Origin: Parascedosporium putredinis
Lineage: Eukaryota > Ascomycota > Sordariomycetes > Microascales > Microascaceae
Direction: 5' to 3'
NCBI GenBank assembly: GCA_949357655.1
Contig: CASHTG010000019.1
Location: forward strand, 1,612,001-1,676,000
DNA length: 64,000 nucleotides
The notes under the pieces were generated by a model that was not told where the DNA came from, did not search any database, and saw only the letters and a list, made by a program, of their open reading frames with translations. Below, piece by piece: positions 22,490-34,650 of the stretch (positions are counted from its first letter, which is position 1; each line of letters opens with the position of its first letter). The position numbers and the translations under genes are program-made.

Positions 22490-23274
22490 TCCATATTTGA
22501 AAGGATCAAGGATCTCATAAAGTAGTCTAGAACCCACAAGGTCGTAGAGTTGTGTTAGTACGTGAAGGGCGATATTAGTTGCCTGGCTGTATGTTCCGTG
22601 CTCTACATTGTTTGGGGCTTCTTTCTGATGTTTGTTCATAACCAGAGTGCTTTTTTCTTTGTATGTAGATGTTTCGGTCGTGAGGGGTTCATAGACGACC
22701 AGGCTATGTGCCCTCTACGTTGGGCTTGTCTCCTGGTTCAATCAGCGACTAGATCGATCCCTGTAGCCATCGACGGAGGCCTCGCCTAGGCTAGCTAGGC
22801 CGGTAGGACTCAGTAAAGATATCAGCCACACGCCACGACATGTTGATTGATGGTAATAGGCTAGCCCGAAGCTTGACTCGACGAAATGCATTCAATAAAT
22901 CCAGCCCCAGGCGCAGCCTCGGGAGGACGCACCTCCCACCCCTGTACCGTAACATGGCGCAGATGTATTTGAACAAAAGAGGGGTGGGTGTGCCCTTGTA
23001 AGATAGATGCAGTTGTGATACGGCCAGGCCAGCCAGCTGCATTGTCCATTCCCCTCCTTTGGGGCCATGTTCTATAACCGGGTAGGCGCATGCTTTCCCG
23101 GTGGCCAAGACTCCCCAGAGAGGTTCGGACCTGGGAGGATATATTACCAAAGTACCTCGACTTGCGAGGGCCCTGAATCTTCCCTGGGTCATCCAAGCCC
23201 AGCCGTAACTTTCGCTCGGAAGCAAGCCAACATCCCCCTTCATCTGGTCCGGGATATAAAACCCGTATGGAGTA
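22490..23274. other. Intergenic / upstream of the next gene
   Basis: These 0.8 kb follow the membrane-protein stop. Open frames on the minus strand at 22791-23298 lack any recognised motif. The first exon of the following gene may lie here, since no convincing ATG is present in its first visible exon. Confidence 0.35.
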
Positions 23275-25121
23275 TTGGTCAGACGACATGGAGTCCATTT
23301 GATTCCAGCGGGCGTGAAAGCCCTATACCACGCCGTTGCCTTTACTATCGAGTTGGATCAAGTGCCGACTGCTATCCGAACATGCATCGAACTCGTCCGT
23401 ACCTGCCATGCTGACCTGTGCGACCTCATCGACATGCGCAACGAGTACCTGCCTCTGCTCGAAACCCACCCAAAAATACTGGATCGCATGAATGGAGTCA
23501 TCTCAAAGGCCTACAAGAGTCTCCAAGACGTATGCCACCTTGTTGAGAAGTGCCGGCCCGTTCCCGGAAGCAACAAAACGACCTTCCGGCGACGGCTGGG
23601 ATGGGTTCTCGTGGACTCATCCACTTTTAAGCAATACGAGCCCGTGATCAGTCGGGACCACAGCACCGTCCTTGCCGAGTTCAACTTGTTGAGGCACTTG
23701 GCCATGAACTCTGGAACTTCTGGAGTTCAGAGCGAGGGCGGAAGATTCAATGGAGAATCGACGCCCGCCGCATATCGCCCAACATTCGACAACATTGAGA
23801 TTCTGGGAGATATGATGGGAGGGTCTGCTAGTGAGTAGTCTCTTTATGCCACATTGATCTATGCCTGATCAAATATGTTCTAGAGCTGACACATGAGTAG
23901 ATCGGAATGCTGGGGCCCCTTCGCTAGGGCAGAGTCTTGCAAGCTTAGGAGCCGCAGTTATGGCGGGACCGGTTCCGCCGCCGCCCTATCGTACCACCTC
24001 GTGGGATAACCCGACCGCTTCCTTGGAGGATACGTTTCTGAAAACCGGCGTTTATGATCGAAAAGAGGCTGCAGACAAGGCGTCATCGCCCACCGGTAAC
24101 TCGATGTTTGCCCTTGCGGGCGAGCCCCTTGACCACGCGCCGAAACAAACGATGCCAGGGGCGAGCAAGAAAGAAATATTCCTTTCGAATGAGCGGCTTG
24201 AGGCGTTGAAGGCAGCACGAAATCTATCAAGGGTATCTATCACATCTCTTATAAATCAAGATGTAGTCACATCGGTGACCAGTCCCCATTTCGCCGAAAA
24301 CCACGGACCCGCTTCTCTCTGCGCTGAGGTCGGTAGTCGTGCCTCTCTAATATCGCCGTCTCGGGACCTGCCAGACACCCTCCAGGTCAGCAACACATTG
24401 CCGGCCTCTGGTTCGCCAGATGATGAAAGCAAGGACGAACCGCGGGAACCGCTAAGCTGGGACCTAGCACCAGAGGCGCCTAGCCAGATGCACTCTTGGA
24501 GCACGGATCAGATCAGCCGTTCCGAAACAGAGACCGGGCCAATAAATCAGAAACCAGTTGCTAGGAGCATCGTGTCCCATGCCAGCTTCCTTGGTCTCGT
24601 GCCGTCCGTCGTCGAGGATTCGGCTTCAGCCTGTGCAACCCCGCTCTCATTTCCGCAGTCCCCGGGCCATCGGAGGCCCGCGGGCAGACAGTATCTGATC
24701 CAATACTTGGGCACGGCACCCGACATTGGATAGATGCCGGAACAGGGACAACTCAGCCAAATGCTCCCATGCGAGCTAACAAACCGGCGAACAGGAGCCC
24801 GCTCGCACGACTTTTCGGTTCTCGACCCAAGAGTTTACCGGCACGACCGAGGCAGCTCGCCAACGTGCCAACTGTGGAATCGGCGCAGGCGGCTCTTTTG
24901 AGCCCCACAGCCTCCGAAGCTCCCGAACGCCCACGGTCGACTGCGGGGTTTGGGGGCTGCACCGGCCAATGAGTGGCCCTTGGGAGTCGCAGTTATCGCT
25001 AGCGTTTCAATCTTCTCAACCCGAAAAATCAGGCGCTGCCAGTGTGCACGTCTCACAAGTCCAACCTACCAGCCATCAACGATTCAACGACCCGGCGTAC
25101 ATTACAGTTCATAGAGAATAA
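23275..25121 (+). CDS. Uncharacterised protein with helical N-terminal domain and disordered tail
   Basis: The left limit marks where the frame opens, not a proven start: no good ATG is in frame, so a 5' exon or indel is likely. The N-terminal 150 residues are helical and conserved-looking (FTIELDQVPTAIRTCIEL, then ILDRMNGVISKAYKSL and RRLGWVL). The remainder is Ser/Pro-rich and probably disordered, with VPPPPYRTTSWD and SPLARLFGSRPKSLP. An intron runs from about 23831 to 23900. Frame changes near 24661 and in the G run 24952-24956 join three segments, ending at TAA 25119-25121. Amphipathic helices followed by a disordered tail are seen in fungal signalling adaptors, but I cannot assign a family. 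It lies in tandem with the membrane-protein gene. Confidence 0.6.
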
Positions 25122-28100
25122 GTCGAGGGTTAGCGGGTGATACGTGGGCTCGTCATTTCAAAGCTGGTCAACGATGATAGCCATGCCCCTCCACAGCAGT
25201 TGAGGCAGGTTGTTTTCAAGGTGCATGATACTCGTGCATGATACGCGTACAAGATACAAATGCAACAAGACGCCGTGCCTCTCGTCGAGTGCCAGATGCA
25301 GTGAATGTTTAGTGTGGTGGGTGTTGGTGCTTAAGAGTAGCCTTCTAACGTGATGCTAAAGTTGGATCACGCAGGTCGCAAGCCCTCGGATAACGCAATG
25401 AAGGAGACCAATGATATCGCCTCATTTGTTGACGATTTGGACACTGATTCTTTTAGGAGTCATCCCTTCCGCCGGGGCTTTGTCAAGACTGTTGAGAGCC
25501 AGGCAGAAAGTGCCGTTGATAGATGCCCTGCAGCGATCTAACTATGGGACATATATTTCGGAATTGGAAGCGAGAATCAATTTCAGATAAGGGGTTTTCA
25601 CTGGCCATTGGCGAGCACTGAAATCAGCATAAGATGGAGTTAAGGTGTTAGTATTATAGCAAGAATACATAGCAAGGTAGATCCATCATGTTGTTCCATG
25701 AGAGCGGGGTCATTGTATATTCGCACTGTCAAACAGCCTCGATTAATATACACACATGGCCAAGCTGCTGCACCTCACGGTGCGTGCACAGTAGACTACG
25801 AAGTACCGAGGTACTTTCGGCACCTCCCGGTCCGCGTGTTGGTGTCGAGCCTTGCCATTCCCATTTTCGGCGGTGCGCGAGTACGTACTTCGCACTTGTC
25901 CCCTGCCAAACATCCTGCGGGGCATCAATCAATCCTCTTTCCTCACCAAGACAACAAACTCGCCCTCTCGAGATTGCGTTCCATCTGATCACAAGGCAAA
26001 GACAGCGCTCTCCATCTCCTTCAAACTGGTCGCTTTCTAGGGCGCCTAGGACGCAAACTCGCTTGCGGGAGCTGGGAAATAAAAACCAAAGATTATTTGA
26101 CAAGATTGCAGTGTCACACTGTGAGTCTCACTCACGTACATATCGTCGTGAGGCGCTACCATGGTGGGGGATGCATGGAGTGGTCACTCGTCGCAATGGC
26201 TGCCCCACGTGCACCGAGAGGAGAAGCCACGCCAATTGCGTTTGGGTGGGAGGGTTGGTGGGAGGAAGAGCCTGGCATGAATACAATGTGGCAGACAGAC
26301 AGACTGCAGTGGTCGAGAATTGGGGCGAGATCGTCGAGGGAACACTTTGTGCTCAAACCAGAGACATTGGGCCTGCCTGATAGGGCGCTAGCGTCTGTGG
26401 GCGTCTGTCATTCCTCCCCGCGGGCGGGGCACGAACACAAAGGTATTGTTTTCCAAGGCTGATGGACGACTCGGTTGAATCCCACCATCCTTATCGCCAT
26501 TGTTGGAGATGGAATACGGTAAATCCACGAGAAATTTAGGAGGCAGCTCTTATATTCATCGCCGGCCGGTCATGATATGGAGCCGGAAACGGGTCCTGAC
26601 TTTGACGCAACTAGAATAAATTGGCGGCTAACCGGAGGCGGGAGCGCAGCCGATGCCTGAAGATCACGACGTCATGGAGGACCCCGTTGTCGAGGCGCGA
26701 CAGGGCCCTGGGCCAGGAACAGAACCATCGAATTGACTTTTGAGGCTGACCTATCCCATCACCGCCCTGCTCTTGAAGTGGAAGAATGGCAAAACCAGAA
26801 AGGGAACATCGACTAATAAACGGAGAATTGCGATCTTCTGTTTTCTTCTTCTTTCCATCTCGCCAAATCTTACGAAAAGTTATTTTCTTTTTCTTTTGCA
26901 CTTCTCCTCAGTTCTTTCCCCTACTTGCGAAACACGCCACAGGCTCGGCAGCTCAAAAGTGTTGCGTAAGCTTAGGTGTGGAAAATAATGGTGGCTGGGA
27001 GAGCCACCATCGAGCGCTTTTTCTTCGTTTTCTTCCCCTCTGGGGAGTCTCATGGCTAGCTGATTTTCTCTGGGATTGGAAAATCGATATTGTAACAGGG
27101 CCGGAAGAGGGCGAAAGGTGCGGAGCAACCGTGGGAAGGGTTTTTGTTTCAAACAGTGATCAATGCTTCGCAGGCAAGGCCAGCATGGACGTTTTGTTTC
27201 CTTGCAGGAGCCTCACCTCAAGCGCATCCACGACAGACACCACGAGGGGTTTCGCACAAGCAAGTGTGACTTACATGCACTTGACACAAGGACAGAAGAT
27301 ATCACGCCAGCTAGTCCGAGACCGTGCAGGGCCAAAGCCCCAAAAATTCTTCGCAGCTTCATGCTCGCAGCTTCATTGTTCTCAGCGCATGGAAGAATAA
27401 AAAGACTACAATAGCCCAGACTCTTTTCCTTGGTGGGTGGGTGCACCCTGCGCTTGGCCAGCCAACCACCCAACCACCAGGATTTCTCGTTTCTCACCAA
27501 ACGACGTTGATCCGTCGGATGCCACCCCCTTCACCGTCGAATCACAACGTCGGTTCATCTCACCACCCCTCCCGGATACCACCGTCAGCTTGAGCCGGCA
27601 ACCACCCCCGCCGACCACGCCCCCTTTGGCGCAAAGAAGCTCCCAGGTTGTATCGAGAAAGAAACCGCCCCTCCCTGTCGGTCTTCCCAACCTCATTACA
27701 TCAGGGCCCTTGGAAAACTTCCTTAATTGCTCACCCACCTCGTAGATATCCGACTCGTCGGGTAATTTTCTTCTTTTCCTTTTCTTCCCCTACCCTTCTC
27801 TTTTTTTTTTTGGTTTGCTGTCTCTTATCTCCTTGAGCCTTGTCGCAAAACAGATCAAGACAACCCGAATTCTCTTTGCGCCCGGGTTTTCAAACACCTA
27901 CCGGACCCCAGCTAGACAACAACACCCTCTCTGCGCCGACCTCTCAAGCTCGTTGGTCGCACCAGCCCGTCTTGCAGCGAATCGACGTTTGTCATCGCCT
28001 TGTCCCGCCGCGCATTCCCCGCCCCGAGCCGCCCTTCCTCCATTTTTGCGAGAGGTTTCCCCCCTTCTCCCATCGTGTGCGACTGAGATTCGCGAACGTT

Positions 28101-28214
28101 GAACCCCGCCAACAAACTCGAGCGAGGATAAGAGCAAGGGGAAAAGAAACCACAAAAAGAAAATAGTAGCGTAGGAAGCCAAAGAACAGAGGGACACTTG
28201 GCCCCGTCGCAAAT
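25122..28214. other. Intergenic, no supported gene
   Basis: This 3.1 kb lies upstream of the MARVEL-like gene. The longest open frame (25688-26380, plus strand) has no motif, and its composition does not look coding. Two 11-bp direct copies, GTGCATGATAC, occur at 25221-25231 and 25234-25244. The final 700 bases are pyrimidine-rich and include the probable long leader of the next gene. Confidence 0.45.
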
Positions 28215-29042
28215 ATGCTGTTCGCACTCTTCTTCGTGCTCTGGCGCGTTTCCCAGATCATCATTTTGGTAAGCCATTCTTTCGCATGCCGCCGTCGCCG
28301 CTCCTTCCCCACGGCCTTCACTTCTCCCCTCCTCCTCTCTCCACCGTTGCCGTCAACGGCGGCGATCTGGCGGGAGGTGTAGCTACTCCCAAGTCCCACT
28401 TTGTGAAGCGACGCACAAAGCAAGAAAAACAAGGGAATAAGACATCGAAAAGAAAAAAGTCTGAGCTGAGATGGAGCGCTAACCGCGAGGTCCGTTGTTG
28501 CATATAGATTCCCATGGTGGGCATGTTGGCCTGGTTCGTCGACCGCTTCCAAACCGAAAATTTCCTGACCCCCAACTACATCCTCATCATCTTCATCGTC
28601 TCCGTACTCGCGCTCGCCTGGGCCACGTTCACCGTCTTCTCCTACCACCGCTCCTCGGCCAACGCCACGTTTGTCGCCCTCGTCGATATCGGCTTCGTCG
28701 GCGCCTTCATCGCCGCCGTCTACTTCCTCCGCCACATCACGCGCGCCGACTGTGCGCGCACCACCCGCGACGGCGACTGGTCCTTTTACTTTGGCGGCGC
28801 GCTCGCCGTCGCCAACATCGATATCACCGTCTCCAAGCCCTGCGCCATGCTCAAGGCCACCTTTGCCTTTGGTATCATGAACATCATCTTTTTTCGGCAC
28901 CGCCATCCTCGCTTGGATGCACGGCGACCAAAACTACGAGAAGAAGGAGCGCCATCGGTCCCACTCGCGCAGGCGATCGCACTCTAGCAGGCACTCGCAC
29001 AGGAGCAGGAGCGAGCACTCGAGGCACAGGGTCTACGTCTAA
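28215..29042 (+). CDS. MARVEL-like four-helix membrane protein with His/Arg/Ser-rich tail
   Basis: A small integral membrane protein of about 196 residues. Exon 1 (28215-28268, MLFALFFVLWRVSQIIIL) is joined to exon 2 (28508-29042) across a GTAAGC intron. Four hydrophobic segments can be read: the N-terminal one; YILIIFIVSVLALAWATFTV; ALVDIGFVGAFIAAVYFL; and one around AFGIMNIIFF-GTAILAW. The loop cysteines in RADCARTT and KPCAML are in the position usual for fungal MARVEL proteins. The frame breaks in the T6 run 28889-28894; one T fewer or two more restores it. The tail is unusual: alternating Ser/Arg/His (HRSHSRRRSHSSRHSHRS) ending RVYV. A role in membrane organisation is inferred from the fold only. 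Confidence 0.75.
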
Positions 29043-29901
29043 GCTGTACGCCAGATATTTTGCTATCACTTCTGGTCTCCCCTTTTTCATGTGTCAAGAC
29101 TTGATAAGTTTCGAGCGGGGTTTTCATCTAGCCTGCTTGAAAGGATCCTATTTCCTCTTTGACTATCCACGCCACGCCCTTCTCAAAGTGCGACTCCCGG
29201 CCAGACGGGGTATGCGCGCGCTAGCTGAGGGCGGCGGGTAGAGCGAAGAAAAGGAGACAGGCCCTCAGGTCCGAGAATCAAGAGGAAAAACGAGACGAGA
29301 ATCGAGCTAGAGGGGTTTCGGCTAGGGAAATGAGTATTCTTAGTGTTTGTTCTCGCCAGCGAACCGAGGCCAAGGGGCGAAGAGATGTCTGAAGAGTCGG
29401 CATCTCCACGAATGGTCATGACGCCATATGAAAGGAATCAGATCGGATGCTATCACGAGCCGTTTTTGCTTTAGTTTTTTTTTCGGTAGTTCACTTTTCC
29501 CGTCTTTGGAGAGGGACGTGGGGGAAGGGAAGGGAATTGGGATGGGGAAATGGCGTATTATAGGAACTGATTATATCTTGAATGAATTGTATTTTGATCC
29601 AATGGACGGCTTTGCGCCGTGCTGGGCCAGTATTTGGATTTGTGTCATTTAACGGTCTATCAAGCATGTTCCCGCTGCAGGTCCTTCCCCACAGATGATG
29701 AAACGTACGGCCAGCCAAATTGGTTTCCTTGAGCCCAGGCCTGTCCTCCTTGGAGACGGCCCTTGGTAAGAGTACTTGGCCAGGTTCATATGGATACACG
29801 TTGCAAGCTTCTTCACTACTCCTTGTTCGTGAGCATGCTACTCTATGCCATATCCGCCTGTGGCCTTTTTTTCTTTTTTTCTTCTTTTCCCATGCTCACC
29901 C
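29043..29901. other. Convergent 3' intergenic region
   Basis: This 0.86 kb separates the 3' ends of the MARVEL-like gene and DPH2. It contains the 3' UTRs and no supported gene. Confidence 0.5.
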
Positions 29902-31388
29902 TCACGTCCTCGTCTCTTCCCCAACAGCATAGCCCCGCGCCACGCCCTTACGCCCCTCCTCCACCACCGTGCTCTCCTCGGCGTCGAATTCGGTCCCGAG
30001 CCCCTGCCACGTGCGCCGCGACCGGAGGTACTCGGCGCCCGTGCTCACGATGCCGTTGATGGTCGCGAGCTCGCCGCCCGCGTCGCGCTTGACGAGAGCC
30101 AGGCCGCTGCTGTTTGCGGCGTCGGATGAGGACGGGGATGAGGCGCCGCCGTTGATGGCGGCGGGGCTGCTCGGGGAGAGGGGTGATCTTGCGGCGGCGG
30201 CGCGACGCATGGGTCGGCTGTGGCTGATGAGCTTGCCAGTGCGGAGGTCGAATTCAGGAGGGGCAGATTCTTCGCCCTCGACGCCGCCCTCGACCTCCTC
30301 GGCCACGGGGTAGTCTTCCTCTCCCGCCGCAACCGTTTCTGAGTGTCGCGTCTCCGCCCCGCCTCGCGCGTCTCCTTGGTCCTCAGCGCCACCGATCCTC
30401 AGACCCTCGATACCACCCCACCACTCCCCAGCCCACGTGCGCTCCGTCTCGTCCATGAGGGCGACCTCGAGCTCAAAGGGCGTGACGACGGGCATAAAGT
30501 AGGCGCGGTCGTCCTCGACGAGGCCGCTCTCCCAGCAGCCGACGACGACCCAGCCGTCGATCTCGGCAAAGTTGGCGAGCTTGGCGGGGTTGAGCTTGCC
30601 GACGACGACGGTGTAGCTTTTCTTGGCGGCGCGGGCGAGGCGGGCGCGCAGGGCGTCGATGGAGGGGAGGTAGTTGGCCACGCTGAGGGTGTTGACGAGG
30701 ATGCCGACGGTGCCGGCGCCGGCGAGGGAGAGGACGCGGGCGAAGCGGCGGCGGAGGAGGGCGGCGGTGTTGGTGGGGGCGAGGAGGAGGTGTCTGAAAA
30801 AGTGGGGTGGATGTGGAGGGTGAGGAGGCGGGAGTGCAGGGCGAGGAGGAGGGAGGTGGGTGGGGTGGAGATGTGAAAGGCGGAGTAGGTTTTGAGGTCG
30901 TAGGAGGAGGAAGAGGAGGGAGAGGAGGAAGAAGGCGGGGTAGTCGTAGGAGGAGAGGTAGGGGAATCAGTGGGGCCCACGGGCCTTCGGTTGGGAATGG
31001 TGCCGGAGGGGTCGTGGACGACGGCGGTGGAGAGAAGGTGGGTGTACCCGCGGGAGCGGAGAGCCGAGCAGATGGGCTCGACGTGGTCCTGGTACGTGAC
31101 GTCGGCGAGGACGATGAGGTTGGCGTCCTTGTCGGGGTAGACGGACTCAAAGTCGCGCACTACGGCGTCGTGGTCGAGAGGGTACCGCGTGAAGACGTAG
31201 ATGACGGGCAGCCGCGCGGTCGGGGACAGGCACGAGCGGCCGTAGTGCACGACGACCTGGGCGTTGGCGTGCTCGGCGGCGATTTCGTCGACGCAGCAGG
31301 CGCTATATGCCGTGTCCGCCAACACGTATAATCTCGTCTTCTTCTTTTTTCTATCGTTCTCGTCATTGTAGCATTCGCATCTGTCGTT

Positions 31389-31423
<35 letters not shown>

Positions 31424-31711
31424 TATCTCGGCCGTGGTCTCCGTCTGCGCCTCGCGGTAGCCCGCGTCCACGGCCTCGCCCAGCGCGGTAAATACCCAGG
31501 GTATATCGCTCAGCATGGAGTCTGGAAACTGTAGCGCCACCCTCTCCCAGCCGCCGGCGCAAATCTCGCGCGCGGTGCGGTCGATTTCGTAGATGCTGCG
31601 GAGCTCATGGTCGGGTCGGCGCGGGCGCGGCGCGAGGTCGGCGGCGGGGGCGAAGTCGAAGGCGTCATCGGCGGGCGTGGAGAGCACGGGGGCGGCGGCG
31701 AGCTCGGACAT
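29902..31711 (-). CDS. DPH2: Diphthamide biosynthesis protein 2
   Basis: DPH2 partners DPH1 in the radical-SAM-type iron-sulfur enzyme that transfers the 3-amino-3-carboxypropyl group of SAM to a histidine of elongation factor 2, the first step of diphthamide synthesis in the cytosol. The N-terminal part has ELRSIYEIDRTA and WERVALQFPDSML; the central ADTAYSACCVDE carries the conserved cysteine; HYGRSCLSPTARLPVIYVF follows; near the end is the family block GKLNPAKLANFAEIDGWVVVGCWESG. The gene is intronless. One base is missing in the run 31345-31350 and one in 30804-30807; with both the CDS is exactly 604 codons. A polythreonine tract of about 14 residues, encoded by a GAC/ACG trinucleotide repeat (about 31389-31422), interrupts the protein and is not a usual family feature. 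Gly/Ser/Pro-rich insertions near the C-terminus lengthen it beyond typical DPH2. Confidence 0.9.
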
Positions 31712-33661
31712 GGTGAAGACGAGAAAGGAAAAAGAACAAGAAAAGGGAAGAAAAAAGAAAAAGGAAAAAGAAACAGCACAGAAAAAGAATTTGGCGGGGC
31801 AGGTGCAGCGAAGGGGGTTGATGGTGGGGTTATTTGATGATCCTGGTCTTTTTCTGCCAGTTCTTTTTTTGGCCACTAGCTCTGTCGAATCAGAGTGGCC
31901 AGGGTAAGCAATGAGGAAAGTGGGGTGAGCTGCTGGAAAGTCATCCAGAGCCGGGCCAAAATGGCTTAGAAAGCTGTCCGCTACTAGTACCACCCGTGCT
32001 GCCGCTGCAATAGATTGACCCATTACAGTGGATGTTAACTAAGCCGATGTTTTCTCGACTTCATCGAGTATCAATACTGGTATAAGTGATGTGTAGAGCC
32101 GCAAATCAACCTCCCTCTCTGTCAGACCCCTAGGTTGGAACCCGCCGCACTTGCCGTCCTTGTACCGCAAGGTCTTGAGGTCTTGCAGGTTACGAATAAT
32201 AAGTGTAACTGCAAATGGGTGAACATAACATTCATTGTTAAAGTGTTGGAATTTCAGGAACCGCGCAAAGCAACTACTACGCCAACGCCAACGTCCACAT
32301 ACCAGGCCACAAAAACCACTGTTCCATCTACTTCCCTGACAAAGTGGGGGATATAGTGGGATTCACAGATGTCTTGAAAAGTAGCTTGACTGAGCTGCTC
32401 CCAAGGTGGGCTAGCACCAACCATGCCAGAATAGCCAGCCAGCCTGGTCCCAATTCCTCTCACCAAGAAAAATGCTCCTTGCACGACAAAACCACTGATT
32501 GGGTCCGGCGAGATATCCTGTAGTGTACAGACCCGATGGGGTGACGCGCGACGACTGTCCTTCCTTTTGCACCCTATCAATCGTCGCAAAGTCCAAAGTG
32601 TACATTGCCAGCCACCTTGTCGACAAGCTGCACAGGCACGTCCCGCGTCCGACGTGCGAGATTCCCGTCTTGGCCAACGAGAACAATGGATAACCCCGCA
32701 GTCAACATTCCTCCAGCGCATTTAGGATCCTTGGGCAGAGATACATGTCCTAACTTCTGGACGGAGAGCCTTCAAGATTGGACAAAAGGTCGGCATCCGC
32801 TCGCTCCGCCGGAGAACTCCCCGTCTACCCTACAACGGCAGATAGCTCACAAGAGGCGATACTTACATATACAGTATTGTGCTACGTCAAACTAGTGCAT
32901 GCGTACGTATCTACGGACATCTATATTAAGGAGAGAGATAGCCCCAGTATTACCCCATACCCCGACTATAGACCTGGCCACCAGTCCTTCCCGACCAACT
33001 CCAAAGCCACACCGATTCAAGCGCCCCCAAGCAGAGTAAGCCCAATGGTCCAAGGGGCTTTTCTTTGCATTTAAGGATAGAGTGCCACGACTAACTCATA
33101 GCTAGACACCACACCGCGATTTCCCTTGCGCTCTGTACAGAGTCGATATATATCTAGATATATATATATCTATAGATATATTTGACAAAACCCCTTTATT
33201 CTACGACCTCTTGACCTCCCCACGAAAACACCCAATTGACGTTGACTAGTCATCATCAGCAGCCTTGGGAATGCACCATACCGCACCAACTCAAGTTTTT
33301 GTCGACATGGCCGTAGCCCCGACAGATGAGTTGGTTAATGCCAGGACTCCCAAAGTTGTCGAGATACGGTGCATGAGTGCAGACTGCCGCTGGATAGTTG
33401 AAGTAGGAAAGTTCTGCCCAAGGTGCCGTAGCGTAGATTAGCCATGCCCAGGCCGTATCCACTCAGTGAAGGTGGAGGGTGAAGATTCGTCATGTAAGGG
33501 GCTTGAGCCCTGGCTTGGGCATTGACGCCAGCCAACCCGCGGAGAGTATAGAGGAATATAGCTGGCCCAATCTAGTGCCAATGCCTTTCAACACCGCCAG
33601 AGTTAAGCCACATGTAGTCATCGCAGTCTGGACAAGTCGAAAAGTAAAAAGCCCCCTTCGT
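31712..33661. other. Intergenic with AT palindromic tract
   Basis: No gene is supported in this 1.95 kb between the DPH2 start and the TRAX 3' end. At 33145-33180 there is an AT-rich, self-complementary tract of GATATAT and TCTAGA units. Small open frames on both strands lack motifs. Confidence 0.45.
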
Positions 33662-34650
33662 TCATTTCATCAGTGGCTCTACACCCATTCCTACTCCTCC
33701 CGCCCCCAAAATCATCCTCCTCCGCATCCGGCATCCACCCTTCCTCGTGCTCCCCCTCTGAATCACCAACCTATACCCCAACACCTCCACCTTGCGCACG
33801 CTCGCCCGCATCGCGTCGAGCTTCTGTCCAAACGCCTTCTCCGGCACCTTGGGCAGCGTCTCGAACGCGCAGCCCAACGCCTGGATGTCGTCCAGCGTGC
33901 TCCGGCCCCGCGGGCTCTCCTCCGCCAGCAGCACGCCCTTGGCCCGCGACTTGGCCGTGGCGAACCGCATCATCTCGCCAAAGAGGTCAAATACCCCGTA
34001 CACGTAGTCCTTGTCCGCCAGCGTCACCCCGCACGGCACCGCCGCCCGCGTCTCCGCCGGCGTCAGTAGCGTCTGCGTGCGCAGGTAGTGCGCAAACGTG
34101 AGCGCTTCGACTAGCTCCTCGAGGCACGGGAGGTAGTAGCGGTACCGGTAGAGGCCCGAAATGTCTCCCGCGATGAGGGAGAGCGATTTCTCAATGTCGG
34201 CGAGGCGGGTGTTGACCTCTTTTTGTATGGCGGGGCTGGGCTCTTCGTTGATGGCGTTGGACCTGTGTTGCCACCGAGTTAGAACTCATGGTCTCCCGAA
34301 AAGGAGAGGCGTGGCGCATGCTTTGCCGTTTACCTGTGGAGAGCAAAGATTCTAAAGTAGACGTACGTTAGCGGTGGATTCGTCAGATAGGCAAAATCCG
34401 ATATCTAGGCAAGAGGCTAGGAAACAGGGGCCTTGAAACAAAACGAAGACAAGAAGAAAAGGCGAGAGGACTGCGTACATCTTTTGCTATGGGCGGTGAC
34501 GTCTCTAGATGATTTGACAATCCTCTCTTTCCGGTCATAGTGCTCGTCCAGCTCCGCCCGGAACCCTTCAAACAGCGTAGTGAACCTTCCGCGAGGGGCA
34601 GCCGGCCCCGGCACCACCGTCTGCCCGGCGTGATCCCTCTTGACGCCCAT
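33662..34650 (-). CDS. Translin-associated factor X (TRAX) family protein
   Basis: A translin-superfamily protein of about 263 residues. In animals and Neurospora, TRAX pairs with translin to form the C3PO endoribonuclease, which processes RNA fragments. Exon 1 (34650-34479) gives FTTLFEGFRAELDEHYDRKERIVKSSRDVTAHSKR. An 18-nt micro-exon (34351-34334) then gives IFALHR, and the last exon is 34262-33662. The order DRKERIVK, SRD, SKR-II-FALHR and YRYRYYLPCLEELVEALTF is the family signature. One A is missing at the end of exon 1 (near 34480); adding it gives SKRIIFALHR and a CDS of exactly 264 codons. The later DYVYGVFDLFGEMMRFAT segment fits the C-terminal helices. It is divergent with the GPI mannosyltransferase gene. 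Translin itself is not in the window. Confidence 0.85.

Noticed and set aside
25688..26462. Open frames of 230 and 121 codons on the plus strand
   Set aside because: No recognisable motif, no splice support, and the frames overlap each other with non-coding composition.
27992..28906. 304-codon minus-strand frame
   Set aside because: It is antisense to the MARVEL-like gene and its leader, with low-complexity acidic composition and no motif.
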